DNA of 64,000 nt from Chlorocebus sabaeus (Eukaryota; Chordata; Mammalia; Primates; Cercopithecidae). The stretch covers positions 117,101,143 through 117,165,142 of the forward strand of contig NC_132910.1 in NCBI RefSeq assembly GCF_047675955.1, given 5' to 3'. The first letter of the stretch is position 1. Every line of letters begins with the position of its first letter. The notes under the pieces were generated by a model that did no database searches, was not told where the DNA came from, and worked only from the letters and a program-made list of their open reading frames with translations. Positions 23,853-35,499 of the stretch are shown here, in pieces. The translations under genes were made by a program, and so were the position numbers.

Positions 23853-26800
23853 CAGCATTTTTTATTTTATATATTTTTATTTCCAGCTTATATTTTAAGT
23901 TTAGGGGTACATGTGCAGGATGTGCATGTTTGTTACATAGGTTTATGTGTGCCATGGTGGTTTGCTGCACAGATCATCCCATCATCCAGGTTTTAAGCCC
24001 AGCATCTGTTAGCTATTCTTCCTGATGCTCTCCCTCCTCCCACTCCCCACCCTCTGATAGGCCCTAGTGTGTGTTGCTCTCATCATGTGCCTATGTGTTC
24101 TCATCATTCAGCTCCCACTGATAAGTGAGAGCATGCGGTATTTGGTTTTCTGTTCCTGCGTTAGTTTGCTAAAGATAATGGCCTCCAGAACTATCTATGT
24201 CCTGACAAAGGAAATTATCTTGTTTCTTTTTACAGCTCCATGGTATTCCATGGTGTATATGTCCCACATTTTCTTTATCCAGTCTATCGTTGATGGGCAT
24301 TCAGGTTGATCCCATGTCTTTGCTATTGTGAATAGTGCTGCAATGAACATAAACATGCATGTTTCTTTATAATAGAACAATTTACATTCCTTTGGGTATA
24401 TACTCAGTGATGGCATTGCTGGGTTGAATGGTATTTCTGCTTTTGGGTCTATGAGGAATCTCCACATTGTCTTCCACAATGGTTGAACCAATTTATACTC
24501 CCACCAACAGTGTAAAAGCATTCCCTTTTCTTCATAACCTTGCCAGCATCTGTTATTTTTGACTTTTTAATAACAACCATTCCAACTCCAAAAACCCAGT
24601 GGTATCTCATTGTGGTTTTGATTTGCATTTTCCTAATGATCAGTGATGTTGAGCTTTTTTTCACATATTTGTTGGCCACACATCTATCTTCTTTTGAGAA
24701 GTGTCAGTTTGTGTCCTTTGATCACTTTTTAACAGGGTTGTTTTTCTTCCTTGTAAATTTGTTTAAGTTCCTTAAAGATGTTGGATATTAGACCATTGTC
24801 AGATGAATAGTTTGCAAAAATTTTTGCTATTCTGTAGGTTATCTGTTTACTCTGATGATAGTTTATTTTGCTGTGCAAAAGCTCTTTAATTAGCTTCCAT
24901 TGTTCAATTTTTGCTTTCATTGCAATTGCTTTTGGCATCTTCATTATGAAATCTTTGCTGGTGCCAGTGTCCTGAATGGTATCACCTAGCTTTTCTTCCA
25001 GAATTTCTGTAGTTTTGGGTTTTACATGTAAGTCTTTAATCCATCTTGAGTTAATTGTTGTCTATGGTGTAATGTATGGTGAGTTGATTTTTGTTCTATG
25101 GTCCACTTTAAATTTTCTGCATATGAGTTGGCTGACCAGTTCTCCCAGCACCATTTATTAAATAGGGAGGCTTTCCCCATTGCTTGTTTATGTCAGGTTT
25201 GTTGAAGGTCAGATGGCTATAGGTATGTGGTTTTATTTCTGGGTTCTCTATTATGTTGTATCAGTTTTTGTGTCTGTTATTGTACCGGTATCATGCTGTT
25301 TTGATTACTGCAGCCTTATAGCATAGTTTGAAGGCAGGTAGCATGACGCCTTCAGCTTTGTTCTTTTGGCTTAGGATTGCCTTGGCTATTTGCGCTCTTT
25401 TTTGGTTCTACATGAATTTTAAAATAGTTTGTTTTTCTAATTCTGTGAAGAATATCAATGATCATTTAATGGGAAAAGCATTGAAAACATCAATTGCTTT
25501 GGGCAATATGGCCATTTTCATATTGATTCTTCCTACACATGAGCATAGAATGTTTTCCCATGTGTTTGTGTCATCTCTGATTTCTTAACAGTGGTTTATA
25601 GTTCTCCTTGAAGATGTCCTTCACTTCCTTTAATAGTTGTACTCCTAGGTCTTTTATTCCTTTTGTGACTATTATGAATGGAAGTTCATTTGTAATTTGG
25701 CTCTCGGCTTGCCTGTTGTTGGTGTATAGGAAAGTTGGCAATTTTTGCACATTGATTTTGTATCCTAAGACTTTGCTGAAATTGTTTATCAGCTTAAGAA
25801 GCTTTTGGGCTGAGACAATGGGGTTTTCTAGATATAGGATCACATCATCTGCAAACAAAGATAGTTTGACTCCCACTGTTTCTATTCAAATACCTTTATT
25901 TCTTCCTTTTCCCTGATTGCCCTGGCCAGAACTTCCAATACTATTTTGAATAGCAGTGAGAGGGAGCAACCTCTATCCTCGTCTGCATTTCTCATTTCAG
26001 AGAGGGAGTCTTCAAGCTCTGAGATTCTTTCCTCCACTTGGTCTATTCTTCTATTAATACTTATCATTGCATTGTGAAGCTCGTGTAGTGTATTTTTCAC
26101 CTCTATCAGGTTGGTTATGTTCCTTTCTGAACCAGCTAAGTTTGCTGTCAGCTCTTGCATTGTTTTATTATGATTTTTAGCTTCTTTGCATTTGGTCACA
26201 TGCTCCTTCACCTCAGCAATGTTAATTTTTATCTACATTCCTAGGCCTGCTTCTGTCATTTCAGCTATCTCAGCCTTAGCCCAGGTCTGGGCCCTTGCTA
26301 GAGAGGTGTTGCCATTATTTGGAGGAAAAAGGGCACTCTGGCTTTTTGATGTTTCAACGTTTTTGCATTAATTCTTTCTCATTTTTGCGGGCTTATCTAC
26401 TTTCGCTCTTTGAGGTTGTTGACCTATGGATGTGTTTTTTGGGGGTTTTGTTGTTGTTGTTTTCTGTTTGTTCTTCTTTTACCAGTCAGTACACTCTTCC
26501 ATAGGGCTTCTGAGGTTTTCTGGGAGTCTGCTTCAAATCCTAGTCATCTCAGTTTTTCCCGTACCTATTGGTATCACCAGTGAAGTTTGTGAAACAGCAA
26601 AGATGACAAGCTCTGGAGCTCCCTTTCTTTGCAAGCTCCATCCCAGGGGGGTACTGACCTGTTGCCAGTTCCAACTACCTGCAGAAGGTGGTTAGAGACC
26701 CTGGTTGGGAGGTCTCAGCCAGTCAGGAGAAATTGGATTAGGGATCCTCTTAACAAAACAGTCTGGCTGCTTTTAGGTAGAGCAGCTGTGCTGTGTTGCA

Positions 26801-28013
26801 AATCCCTTTAGCCCTCAATTTGTTTGGGGTCTCCAAAGTCTACAGGCTGGACTAGCTGAGACACCTGACTGCAAAGGGGGTGGCCTGCCCCACCTTCCAG
26901 GCACTTCCTCCCTGGCAGAAATTGGAACTCTGTTGGCTGTAGAACACAGGTGGGTGTGGCTGGAGGCTCCAGCTGGGAGGGCCTGCCCCATGAGGAGGAG
27001 TGGATCAGGGTTCTGCTTAAACAAGCAGTCTAGCTACGCACAGGTTTAAACTCTCCAAAGCCCCAGGATGAACACCTCAGTCATTCAAACAACCAAGGTG
27101 GTGGTCTGCCCCTCACCTTGTAGGGGCACTCTGTCCCAGGGAGAGATCAGAGTTTACCTGTATAATACTGTTGGGGGTTGCTAAAGTACGTGGCTGGGAG
27201 GTCCTGCCCAGTGAAGAGGAATGGATCAGGGTCATGCTTAAAGAAGCAGTCTGGACACTTTTTGCCAGATCAGCTGTGCTGAGGGGACCCTTTCTCCTAT
27301 GGAACGTTTGAATTCTCCAGAGCCTACAGGCTGAAACAGCTGAGTTGATCAAACAGCAGAGATGGCGGCCCACCCCTGCCCCGCACAAGGCCTTCCTCTC
27401 ATCTCAGGGAGGTTCCACCTTGTTGCTAGTGGCTGACTGGAATTCCAAGCCAGTGGATCCTATCTTGTGAAGTGATGTGGAAATGGGGCCCACAGACTGA
27501 TGCTGCTCAGCTTCCTGGATTCAGACCCTTTCCTAGGGTTGTGTATGGACCTCCCACCTTGCCCATCTTGTCCTACCAGACACCTTTGCTGGGGATGTCT
27601 GGAGCCAGAGCATGTAAAACTCCTGTGTCTCTGTGCATGCCTGAGCAGCTGCTCTGCTGTCACTCCACAGAGCTGTGTGTGTTAAGGCCCTGGTGGCCTG
27701 GGCTCACATGGGGATCTCCTGATCCATGGGTTGAAAAGATACGTGGGAGAAGTATGGTTTCCCAGATTCTCACACTCACTCACTGCTTCCCTTGGCTGAG
27801 GGTGTGGGTTCCCTTGGCTGTGTGTCACTCCCAGGTGGGCCATTGCCCTACCTTGCCTTCCTTTATTCTCTGTGGGTTGAGTTGTTTACCTGATCAGTCC
27901 CAAGGCGAGTACCTGGATATTTCAGTGGAAGTTGCTGTATTCACTCACCAGCCCCTTTCATTGATCTCCATGAATGCCATGCACCACAGCTTTTACTAAT
28001 CGGCCATCTTGCC
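23853..28013 (-). mobile_element. Primate L1 (L1P type), 5' UTR to 3' UTR, internally deleted
   Basis: On the minus strand the 5' end is near 28013 (plus strand '...cggccatcttgcccc', the typical L1P 5' terminus). The GC-rich 5' UTR runs to about 26450, ORF1 remnants to about 25970, then ORF2 to about 24060 and a 3' UTR ending in a T-rich stretch near 23853. Total length is about 4.2 kb against roughly 6 kb for a full element. At about 25960-25975, ORF2 text ('ggccagaacttccaatacta') jumps directly into the ORF1 coiled-coil region ('gagagggagtcttcaagctc'), so the ORF1 C-terminal half and the ORF2 endonuclease/N-terminal RT part are gone. Broken frames include 25571-25876 (RT-like) and 25882-26211 (spanning the junction into the ORF1 coiled coil). 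Confidence 0.88.
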
Positions 28014-28024
28014 CCTTCCTCTCT

Positions 28025-28026
<2 letters not shown>

Positions 28027-28057
<31 letters not shown>

Positions 28058-28331
28058 AGATGGAGTCTCGCTCTGTCACCCAGGCTGGAGCGCAGTGGAG
28101 CAATCTCATCTCGTTGCAAGCTCCACCTCCCGGGTTCACGCCATTCTCCTGCCTCAGCCTCCCAAGTAGCTGGGACTACAGGCACCTGCCACCATGCCCG
28201 GCTAATTTTTTTTGTATTTTTGGTAGAGACAGGGTTTCACTGTGTTAGACAGGATGGTCTTGATCTCCTGACTTCGTGATCTGCCTGCCTCGGCCTCCCA
28301 AAGTGCGGGGATTACCGGCATGAGCCACCAG
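28027..28331 (-). mobile_element. Alu (AluY/S), minus strand
   Basis: A pure T tract (about 30) is followed by 'gagatggagtctcgctctgt' and a complete reverse Alu ending 'ggcatgagccacca'. It sits in the old L1 between 'cttcctctctaat' and 'ttgccttttattttg', which are adjacent in L1. Open frames on both strands are Alu shadows. Confidence 0.95.
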
Positions 28332-28889
28332 TTGCCTTTTATTTTGTTCTCTTGCCTGACCATTCTATCTAGGACTTCCAGTGCTATGTTGAATAACAGC
28401 GATGAAATTGGGCACCCTTACTGTTTTCTGGAACTCAGTAGAAAGGCTTTCAATTTGGCCCCATTCAAAATGATACTAGCTGTATATCTGTGTACATGGC
28501 TTTTTTATATTGAGGTATATTCCTTCCATATACAGTTTTTTGAGAGTTTTTACCATGAAGGTATGCTGAAACATATCAAATTCTTTTTCTGCATCATTTG
28601 ATATAATCATATGGTTTTCATCCTTCATTCTGTTGATACGATGTATCACACTGATCGATTTGTGAATTTTGAACCATTGTTGCATCCCTGGGATAAATCT
28701 TGCATAGTCATGATGAATAATCTTTTAAATATTTTGTTAAATTTGATTTGCAAGTATTTTGTTGAGGATTTTTGCATCAATATTTATCAAGGATATTGGT
28801 CTGTAGTGTACTTTTTCTGATGTGTCTTTGTCTGGTTTTGGTATCAGGGTAATACTGGCTTTGTTGAATGAGTTTCGAAGTATTCCTTC

Positions 28890-29233
28890 TGTATTAGTTC
28901 ATTTTCATGCTGCTCATAAAACATACCAGGTACTGAGAAGAGGAAGATGTTTAATTTGACTTACAGTTCCACATGGCTGGGGAGGCCTCAGATTTGTAGC
29001 AGGAGGTGAAAGGCACTTTGTAGATGGTGGTGGCAAGAGAAAATGACGAAGATGCAAAAGCAGAAGCACCTGATAAAACCATCAGATCTAGTGAGACTTG
29101 GTCACTATCATGAGAACAGACTGGCCCCATGATTCAAATTATCTCCCACTGGGTTCCTCCCACAGAACATAGGAATTACGGGAGTATACTTCAAGATGAG
29201 ATTTGGGTGGAAACACACAGCTGAATCATATCA
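28890..29233 (-). repeat. MaLR 3' LTR (left copy)
   Basis: Runs from 'tgtattagttcattttcatg' to 'gctgaatcatatca'. It contains 'ttccacatggctggggaggc' and 'aaaccatcagatct' shared with the right copy. The LTRs differ at many sites, in keeping with an old insertion. Confidence 0.92.
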
Positions 29234-30771
29234 TTCCACATCTGGCCCCTCCAGATCTCATGTCCTCATATTTCAAAATCAAACATGTCTTATCAACAGT
29301 CCCCCCAAGTCTTAAACTCATTTCAGCATTAACCCAAAAATCCAATCCGAAGTCTCATCTGAGGCAAGGCAAGCTCCTTCCACCTATGAGCCTGTAAAAT
29401 CAAAAGCAAGCTATACAATGTGTGTACAGGTATTTGGTAAATACAGCCATTCCAAATGGAGAATTGGCCAAAACAGAATGATTACAGGGCCTACGTAAAT
29501 CTGAAATCCAGTGGGCATTCAAATCTTAAAGCTCTAAAATGACCTTTTTTGATTCTAAGTCTCACATCCAGGTCACACTGATGCAAGAGGTGGGTTCCCA
29601 TGCACTTGGGCAGCTCTGACCCTGTGGCTTTGCAGGGTACAGCCTCCCTCCAAGCTGCTTTCACAGGCTGGTGTTGAGTGTCTGCAGCTTTTCCAGGCAA
29701 ACAGTGCAACCCGTCAGTGGATCTACCATTCTGGGGCCTGGAGGATGGCGGCCCTCTTCTCACAGCTCCACTAGGTGGGGGCCCAGTACAGACTCTGATA
29801 CCATATTTCCCTTCTGCACTACCCTAGCAGAGGTTCTACATGAGTGCCTCACGCCTGCAGCAAACTTATGCCTGATCATCCAGGCACTTCCATACATCTT
29901 CTGAAATCTAGATGGAGGTTCCCAAACTTCAATTCTTGGCTTCTGTTCACTCACAGGCTCAACACCACGCAGAAGCTGCCAAGGGTTGAGGCCTGCACCC
30001 TCTGAAGCCATGGCCCAAGCTCTGCATTAGTCCCTTTCAGCCATGGTTGGAGTGGCTGGGACGCAGGGCACCAACAGCCTAGGTTGGTGGGCCCTGGACC
30101 CAACCCACAAAACCATTTTTTTCTCATCAGTCTCTGGGCCTGTGATGTCAGGGGCTGCAGTAACGACCTCAGAACTGCCCTGGAGACATTTTCCCCAGTG
30201 TTTTGGTGATTAACATTAGGCTTCTCATTGCTTATGCAAATTTCTGCAGCCAGCTTGAATTTCTCCTCAGAAAATGGGATTTTCTTTTCTATCACATTGT
30301 CAGGCTGCAAATTTCTGAACTTTTATGTTCTGCTTCCCTTATAAAGCTGAATACCTTTAACTGCACCCAAGTCACTTCTTGAATGCTTTGCTGCTGAGAA
30401 ATTTCTTCCACCAGATACCCTAAATCAACTCTCTCAAGTTCAAAGTTCCACAAATCTCTAGGGCAGGAGCAAAATGTCACCAGTCTCTGTTAAAATATAG
30501 TAAGAGTCACTGTTGCTTCAGTTCCCAACAAATTCCTCATCTCCATCTGAGACTGCCTCAGCCTGGGTTTCATTGTCTATATCATAATATTAGCATTTTG
30601 GTCAAAGCAATTCAACAAGTCTCTAGGAAGTTCCAAACTTTCCCACATTTTTCTTTCTTCTTTTGAGACCTCCAAACTATCCCAACGTCTGCCGCCTACC
30701 CAATTCCAATGTAGCTTTCACATTTTTGGGTATCTTTTCAGCAGCACCCCACTCTACTGGTACCAATTTAC

Positions 30772-31128
30772 TGAATTAGCTAATTTTCTGACTGCTGATA
30801 AAGACATACCTGAGACTGGGAAGAAAAAGGCTGTAATTGGATTTACATTTCCACATGGCTGGGGAGGCCTCAGAATCATGGTGGAAATGGTGAAAGGCAC
30901 TTCTTATATGGTGGCAGCAAGAGAAAATGAAGAAGATGCAAAAGCAGAAACCCCTAATAAAACCATCAGATCTCATGAGACATATTCACTACCACGAGAA
31001 CATTATGAGGAAAACTGCCTCCCATGATTCAAATTAACTCCCACTGGATCCCTCGCACAACACATGGGAATTACGGGAGTACAATTCAAGATGAGATTTG
31101 GGAGGGGCCATAGAGCCAAATAGTATCA
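30772..31128 (-). repeat. MaLR 5' LTR (right copy)
   Basis: Runs from 'tgaattagctaattttctga' to 'atagtatca'. The neighbouring 'tggtaccaattta' (about 30759-30771) is where the primer-binding site lies on the minus strand. It is the upstream, promoter-bearing LTR for this element's orientation. Confidence 0.9.
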
Positions 31129-32498
31129 CCTTCTTTCTGTTTTTCAGAAGAATAATTTGAGTAGAATTGGCATTAGTTCTTTTTTAAATATTTGATAAAA
31201 TTCAGCAATGAGGTCATCAGGTCCCAGGTTTTTCTTTACAGGGAGATATTCATTACAACTCTGATCTCATTATTTGTTATTGGTCAGTTCTGGTGTGAAA
31301 GTTCTTCCTATTTCACACTTGATAAGTTGTTTGTGTCTAGAAATGTGTCCATTTATTCTAGGCTTTCCAGTTTATTGATATATAGTTGCTCATAATAGCC
31401 ACTAGGGATCCTTTGAATTTCTGTTGTACTGATTGCAATATCTCCTTTTTCATCTCTGATGTAAGTTTTGGGGTCTTTTCTCTTTTTTTCTTCATTAGTC
31501 TGGCGAAAGTTTTGTTGATTTTTTAAATTGTTTATTTAAAAACAACTTTATGTTTCAGTGAACTTTATATTGTTTTCTTCATCTCAATTTCATTTATTTC
31601 TGTTCCAATCTTTATTATGTCTTTCTTCTACTAATTTGAGGTTTGGCTTGCTCTTGCTTTTTTTGTTCTTTAAAAGGTATCATTAGGTTGTTTACCTGGC
31701 ATTTTTGTACTTTTTCAATGCAGGTGTTTATAGCTATAAACTGTCTTCTTAGTACTGCTTTCACTGTATCCTATAGGTTTTTGTATGTTGTGTTTCTATT
31801 ATCATTTGATTCAATGAGTTTTTAAATTGTTTTCTTAATTTATTCTTTGACCCAGTGTTCCTTCAGGAGCATATTGTTTAACTTCCATGTGTTTGTATAA
31901 TTCCCAAAATTCCTATTGTTATTCATTTTTAATTGCATTCCCTTATGATTGAGGATATGACTGATATTATTTCAAAGTGTTTTGAGTATTTCAGGACTTG
32001 TTTTGTTGCCTAACATATCATTTATCATTGAGAATAACTTATGTACTGAGGAGAAGAATGTATATTCTGCAGCTGTTGAATGAAACTCTTTATAAAATCT
32101 ATTATGTCCATTTGGTCTATAGTGCATATTATGTCTGATTTTTGTTGTTGTTGTTGATTTTCTCTCTGGATGATCTGCCAGTGCTGAAAATGGGATTTTG
32201 AAGTCTTCAGATATTACTGTATTGGAATCTGTCTCCCAAACTTTAACTAATAATATTTGCCTTATATATCTGGGAGCTCCAGTATTGGGTTCATATGTAT
32301 TTACAATTGTTATAAATTCTTGTTGAATGGACCCCTTTATCACTATATGATGACATTCTTTGTCTCTTTTTATACTTTTTGCTTTGAAATTTATTTTGCC
32401 TGGTATGAATATAGCTACCCCTGCTCTTTGGTTTCCACTTTTTTGAAATACCTTTTCATCCCTTTTGTTAAGTTCATGTGTATCTTTATAGATGAAGT

Positions 32499-33108
32499 TG
32501 ATATAGGAGTTAGGAAGTCACTTAGACATATAGTAACTGTATGGGGGTCCTCAGTAAGGCTTTTCTTTTTAATGAAAATCAGCCCCAAATAATTTTCTAA
32601 CAAAGAGCATCCTGTAAAGTCAAGCTGCAGACATAGACCAGCAAGCTGGGAGCTTGCACAGGTGAATGTCAGCAGGAACTAGGTACTAGACATGTTCATG
32701 ATGGCAGCTTTATCTTCCTTTCTCTGCAGACCACGTGTAAAGTAAGGAGCAGAAAAGATGGTGCCAGTCAAGGGGATAATTCATTTGCATAATAAGATTA
32801 GGGTGGGGTGACCAGACTTCCTTGCACACTATATAAATGTCACACCTGATTGAATCAATCTGTGAGCCCTGCATAAATCAGACACCACCTCTTCAAGTTG
32901 GACTGTAAAATCCAGTGCACCCACCACCAGCCTGTCTTTCCCCTCAGAAGTATTTTCTCTCACAATAGAGATAAAGCTGTTTTTCTTTCTCTTTATTCTG
33001 TCTATTAAACCTCTGCTCCTAAATTCCTCATGTGTGTCCATGTCCTAAATTTCTCTGGTGCGAGATGACGAATGCCAGGTATATACCCCAGAGAACGTGG
33101 CCACTTCA
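32499..33108 (+). repeat. ERV1 5' LTR
   Basis: Begins TGATATAGGAG and ends CCACTTCA. It contains a TATA box (TATATAA at 32830) and a polyadenylation signal ATTAAA (33004), in the U3-R order expected of a retroviral LTR. It shares long blocks with the 3' LTR ('ggcttttctttttaatgaaa', 'cacacctgattgaa'). Confidence 0.95.
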
Positions 33109-33112
33109 TATA

Positions 33113-33130
33113 TGGGACATTGTCCAGGAT
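33113..33130 (+). other. ERV1 primer-binding site (proline tRNA type)
   Basis: The 18 bases tgggacattgtccaggat begin four bases after the LTR. They match the standard proline-tRNA primer-binding site at about 13 of 18 positions; several mismatches are C-to-T or G-to-A decay. Confidence 0.8.
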
Positions 33131-34631
33131 GCCAAGGTAGAATATTTATCAAAACAGTGAGGCGAGGAGCAGGCTCCAACTCTGTCCTTTTGTTTAAGGG
33201 CTCTCAGCCTCCGTTTTAGGACCAAATCAAACCAATAATGGGCATCTGTCAGGTAGTTAAAAACACAGTTAGTGTGGTTGCCATTTTCAAACTCTCAAAT
33301 GTGAGGCTTACTGGGGAGAACTTGGGGAATCCCCCAGCACCTGTGGGTTGCTGGGCAAGTTGGCCATGTTTGAACCAGCTCCCTTTCATGGAGGACTTAG
33401 CCATTTCGTGGGGCTGAAAGAAGTCCTAGAGCAGCTGAGGATTTCTGGCTGGGGCTACCCCCTGGTGTTATCCAAAGGCTACTGGATAGACTCCAACTTC
33501 CAACTGCCCAATGGGGTGTTGGCAACTGTATCTCCAACTTTTCCATCATATTTTCCTCCTTTCCTGCCCTTGACTGCCATATCTCCTGTCCTCTCTGTGT
33601 ATGCAATGTGCAGGAAATTTTACAGTTTGGGGAAGTAATCTTGTTTGACAAGATCAGGAAATGCTGTAGTAACAAGGGATATACTTTAAGAGAATGCATC
33701 TTCGTGATTTTCTAGGAACAGAGTCCCCCCATTCCCCACAGTGAGTGTCACCCTCTGCCCTTGGTGTAGCGAGCACATGGCACTTCCAGGTCACTCTCAT
33801 TCCTTGGTATGGAGAGTACATGGCATTTTAGGTCTCTCTCTGCCTTTGGTCTGGAGAGTAAATGGCATGTCAAGGTCATCAGTGCCACCTGGTGGAATAG
33901 GGATGCTCTCCATGAGTCATACTTTTGGTCCTTTAATGAAACACCTTAGCTTCCCTATTCTCTTCCCTTTTTGCACCTCTGTACTAGAGACCAGGCTTTA
34001 TGCTGCCTCTGTAAATGGGAAAATTCTGCCTTCAAAAACTAGAAGTAAAATATCCTGCAAAGTCAAATTTTAGTCTTGATACTGTCCCATCAGCGGAAAA
34101 ATGGCCATTTGGTTCCTACATACTTTTAAGGCACCTATTCTGCCTCCAAGTAGAATGTTACTTAGTAAGGGGATTTTAAGTTCATAAGTTAATCAGAACC
34201 ATTCTTTAAGGGTACATGCTTTAGCATGGACTGTGGCAACAGGATATAGAGCTCAAACCAGCAGACTTTCTCCATTAAGAAGGGAAGTGTAACAGTTGCT
34301 AAAATACAGCTGTCACATAGTCTCTCCTGAGATCCATTTGTTTCAGGGAGCCAGGCAGGTCACACAAGCCTAGGTAGTCAAAGGGAAATCTCAGGCAGAG
34401 GACTAGAGTCACATGGGTGAGCACGACTAATCCCAATCACTTAGTTCCTCTGGTTCCATGACTGGGGGTCACACCTGCAACCACGGGTGGCACATTCAAC
34501 AAAGTGCCACGACCCAGGAACCAAGGAGGAAAAACAGCAGGGGGGATGATCCCACTGTCTTTCCCTCCACCTGGGGTCACATCAAAAAGAAAGAGACTAA
34601 ATGGACACTTTTCTCTCACTTCTCTTTCTAG
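33131..34631 (+). other. ERV1 long leader (untranslated) with degenerate tandem repeats
   Basis: About 1.5 kb between the primer-binding site and the first gag-like ATG. It has short frames (33348-33638 and 33741-34073) without a recognised domain. At about 33757-33880 a roughly 43-bp unit with 'cttggt' and 'gagcacatggca' recurs three times imperfectly; the open frame over it therefore looks repetitive. Confidence 0.6.
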
Positions 34632-35450
34632 ATGGGTACCATCTTCAGCCTGCACGCCCCTAGAATGCATTCTGAAGCACTGGGACTCCTTTTACCCCAA
34701 GACTTTAAATAAAGAGCAGCTTATTTTCTTTTGACAAGGGCATGGACTTCTCACCCTCTTGAAACATCCTGGCCTGAGAAGTATAGCTTTAATTTTAATA
34801 TTATCCAACAAATATTATCCAACAATTAGACCTTTTCTGCAGACTGGAGGGCAAATTTTATCTGAGGTCCCTTATGTACAGGGTTTCTTTGCCTGAGAGA
34901 CAACCCAGATCTTTGTAAGCAGTGCACAACTGACTCAGGCCTCTTGGCAATCATATCAGGCAGGCCCAAAGAAAATAATTTTCCCAAATTAGAGAAGCAA
35001 CTTTCAGGAAAACCATCTGAGGATCCCCTTTATTTGGGGCTCCCTCAAGTTCCCACCTTATTACAGGACCTCAGGTAAATAAAGAGAGATGTATACTGAT
35101 TTTTTTAACAACGCTGATAGTTATATAGAAGCTTTCTAAAATTTAACACAGGTGTTTGACCTCTCATGAAATGATATTAGGCCGCTCTTAAGCCAAACTC
35201 TAACTGCAACTAAAAATCAGGCAGCTCTGCAGGGAGCAGAGAAATTCGGAGATGAACACTATGTCTCCTATAGGCTTAAAAGGAAAAGAAGAAATAGGGA
35301 AGATGAAGAGATACTGGAAATATCATTCCCAAAAGAAAGGGAAGCAGTTTCTCTTGACAACCCTGATTGGAACCCCAGTGATGCTACAGATAAATGGAAA
35401 GGGAAACATTTTTTTAAAATGTGTAGGCCTATGAAGAACTAGGGCCAAAC
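34632..35450 (+). pseudogene. ERV1 gag remnant (matrix start)
   Basis: ATGGGT at 34632 gives Met-Gly, the usual start of a myristoylated gammaretroviral matrix protein. That frame stops within 27 codons. A neighbouring frame carries the conserved-looking matrix text PLECILKHWDSF (about 34660-34695), so a frameshift lies just after the start. Only fragments follow, including 35252-35434. No zinc-knuckle nucleocapsid was found. Confidence 0.7.
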
Positions 35451-35499
35451 CTCTTAATTACTGTGAACAGTCCACAATAGACCAAAAGCCAGATGGGAA

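Larger units (their letters stand above)
28890..31128 (-). mobile_element. Complete MaLR provirus (MST/THE1 type) with two LTRs
   Basis: A non-autonomous ERVL-MaLR element inserted in the old L1. Both LTRs are present in minus orientation (28890-29233 and 30772-31128) around an internal region of about 1.5 kb (29234-30771). A 5-bp target duplication, ccttc, is exact at 28885-28889 and 31129-31133. The internal part carries no pol domains, as usual for MaLRs; scattered frames (for example 29951-30310) are broken remnants of its gag-like sequence. It relied on ERVL proteins in trans. L1 ORF2 text resumes on both sides. Confidence 0.92.

Noticed and set aside
27472..27999. 175-codon plus-strand frame
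   Set aside because: It is antisense to the GC-rich 5' UTR of the minus-strand L1, where such frames are common by composition.
28320..28601. 93-codon hydrophobic frame resembling a small membrane protein
   Set aside because: It is antisense L1 ORF2; the hydrophobicity comes from reading A-rich coding DNA on the T-rich strand.
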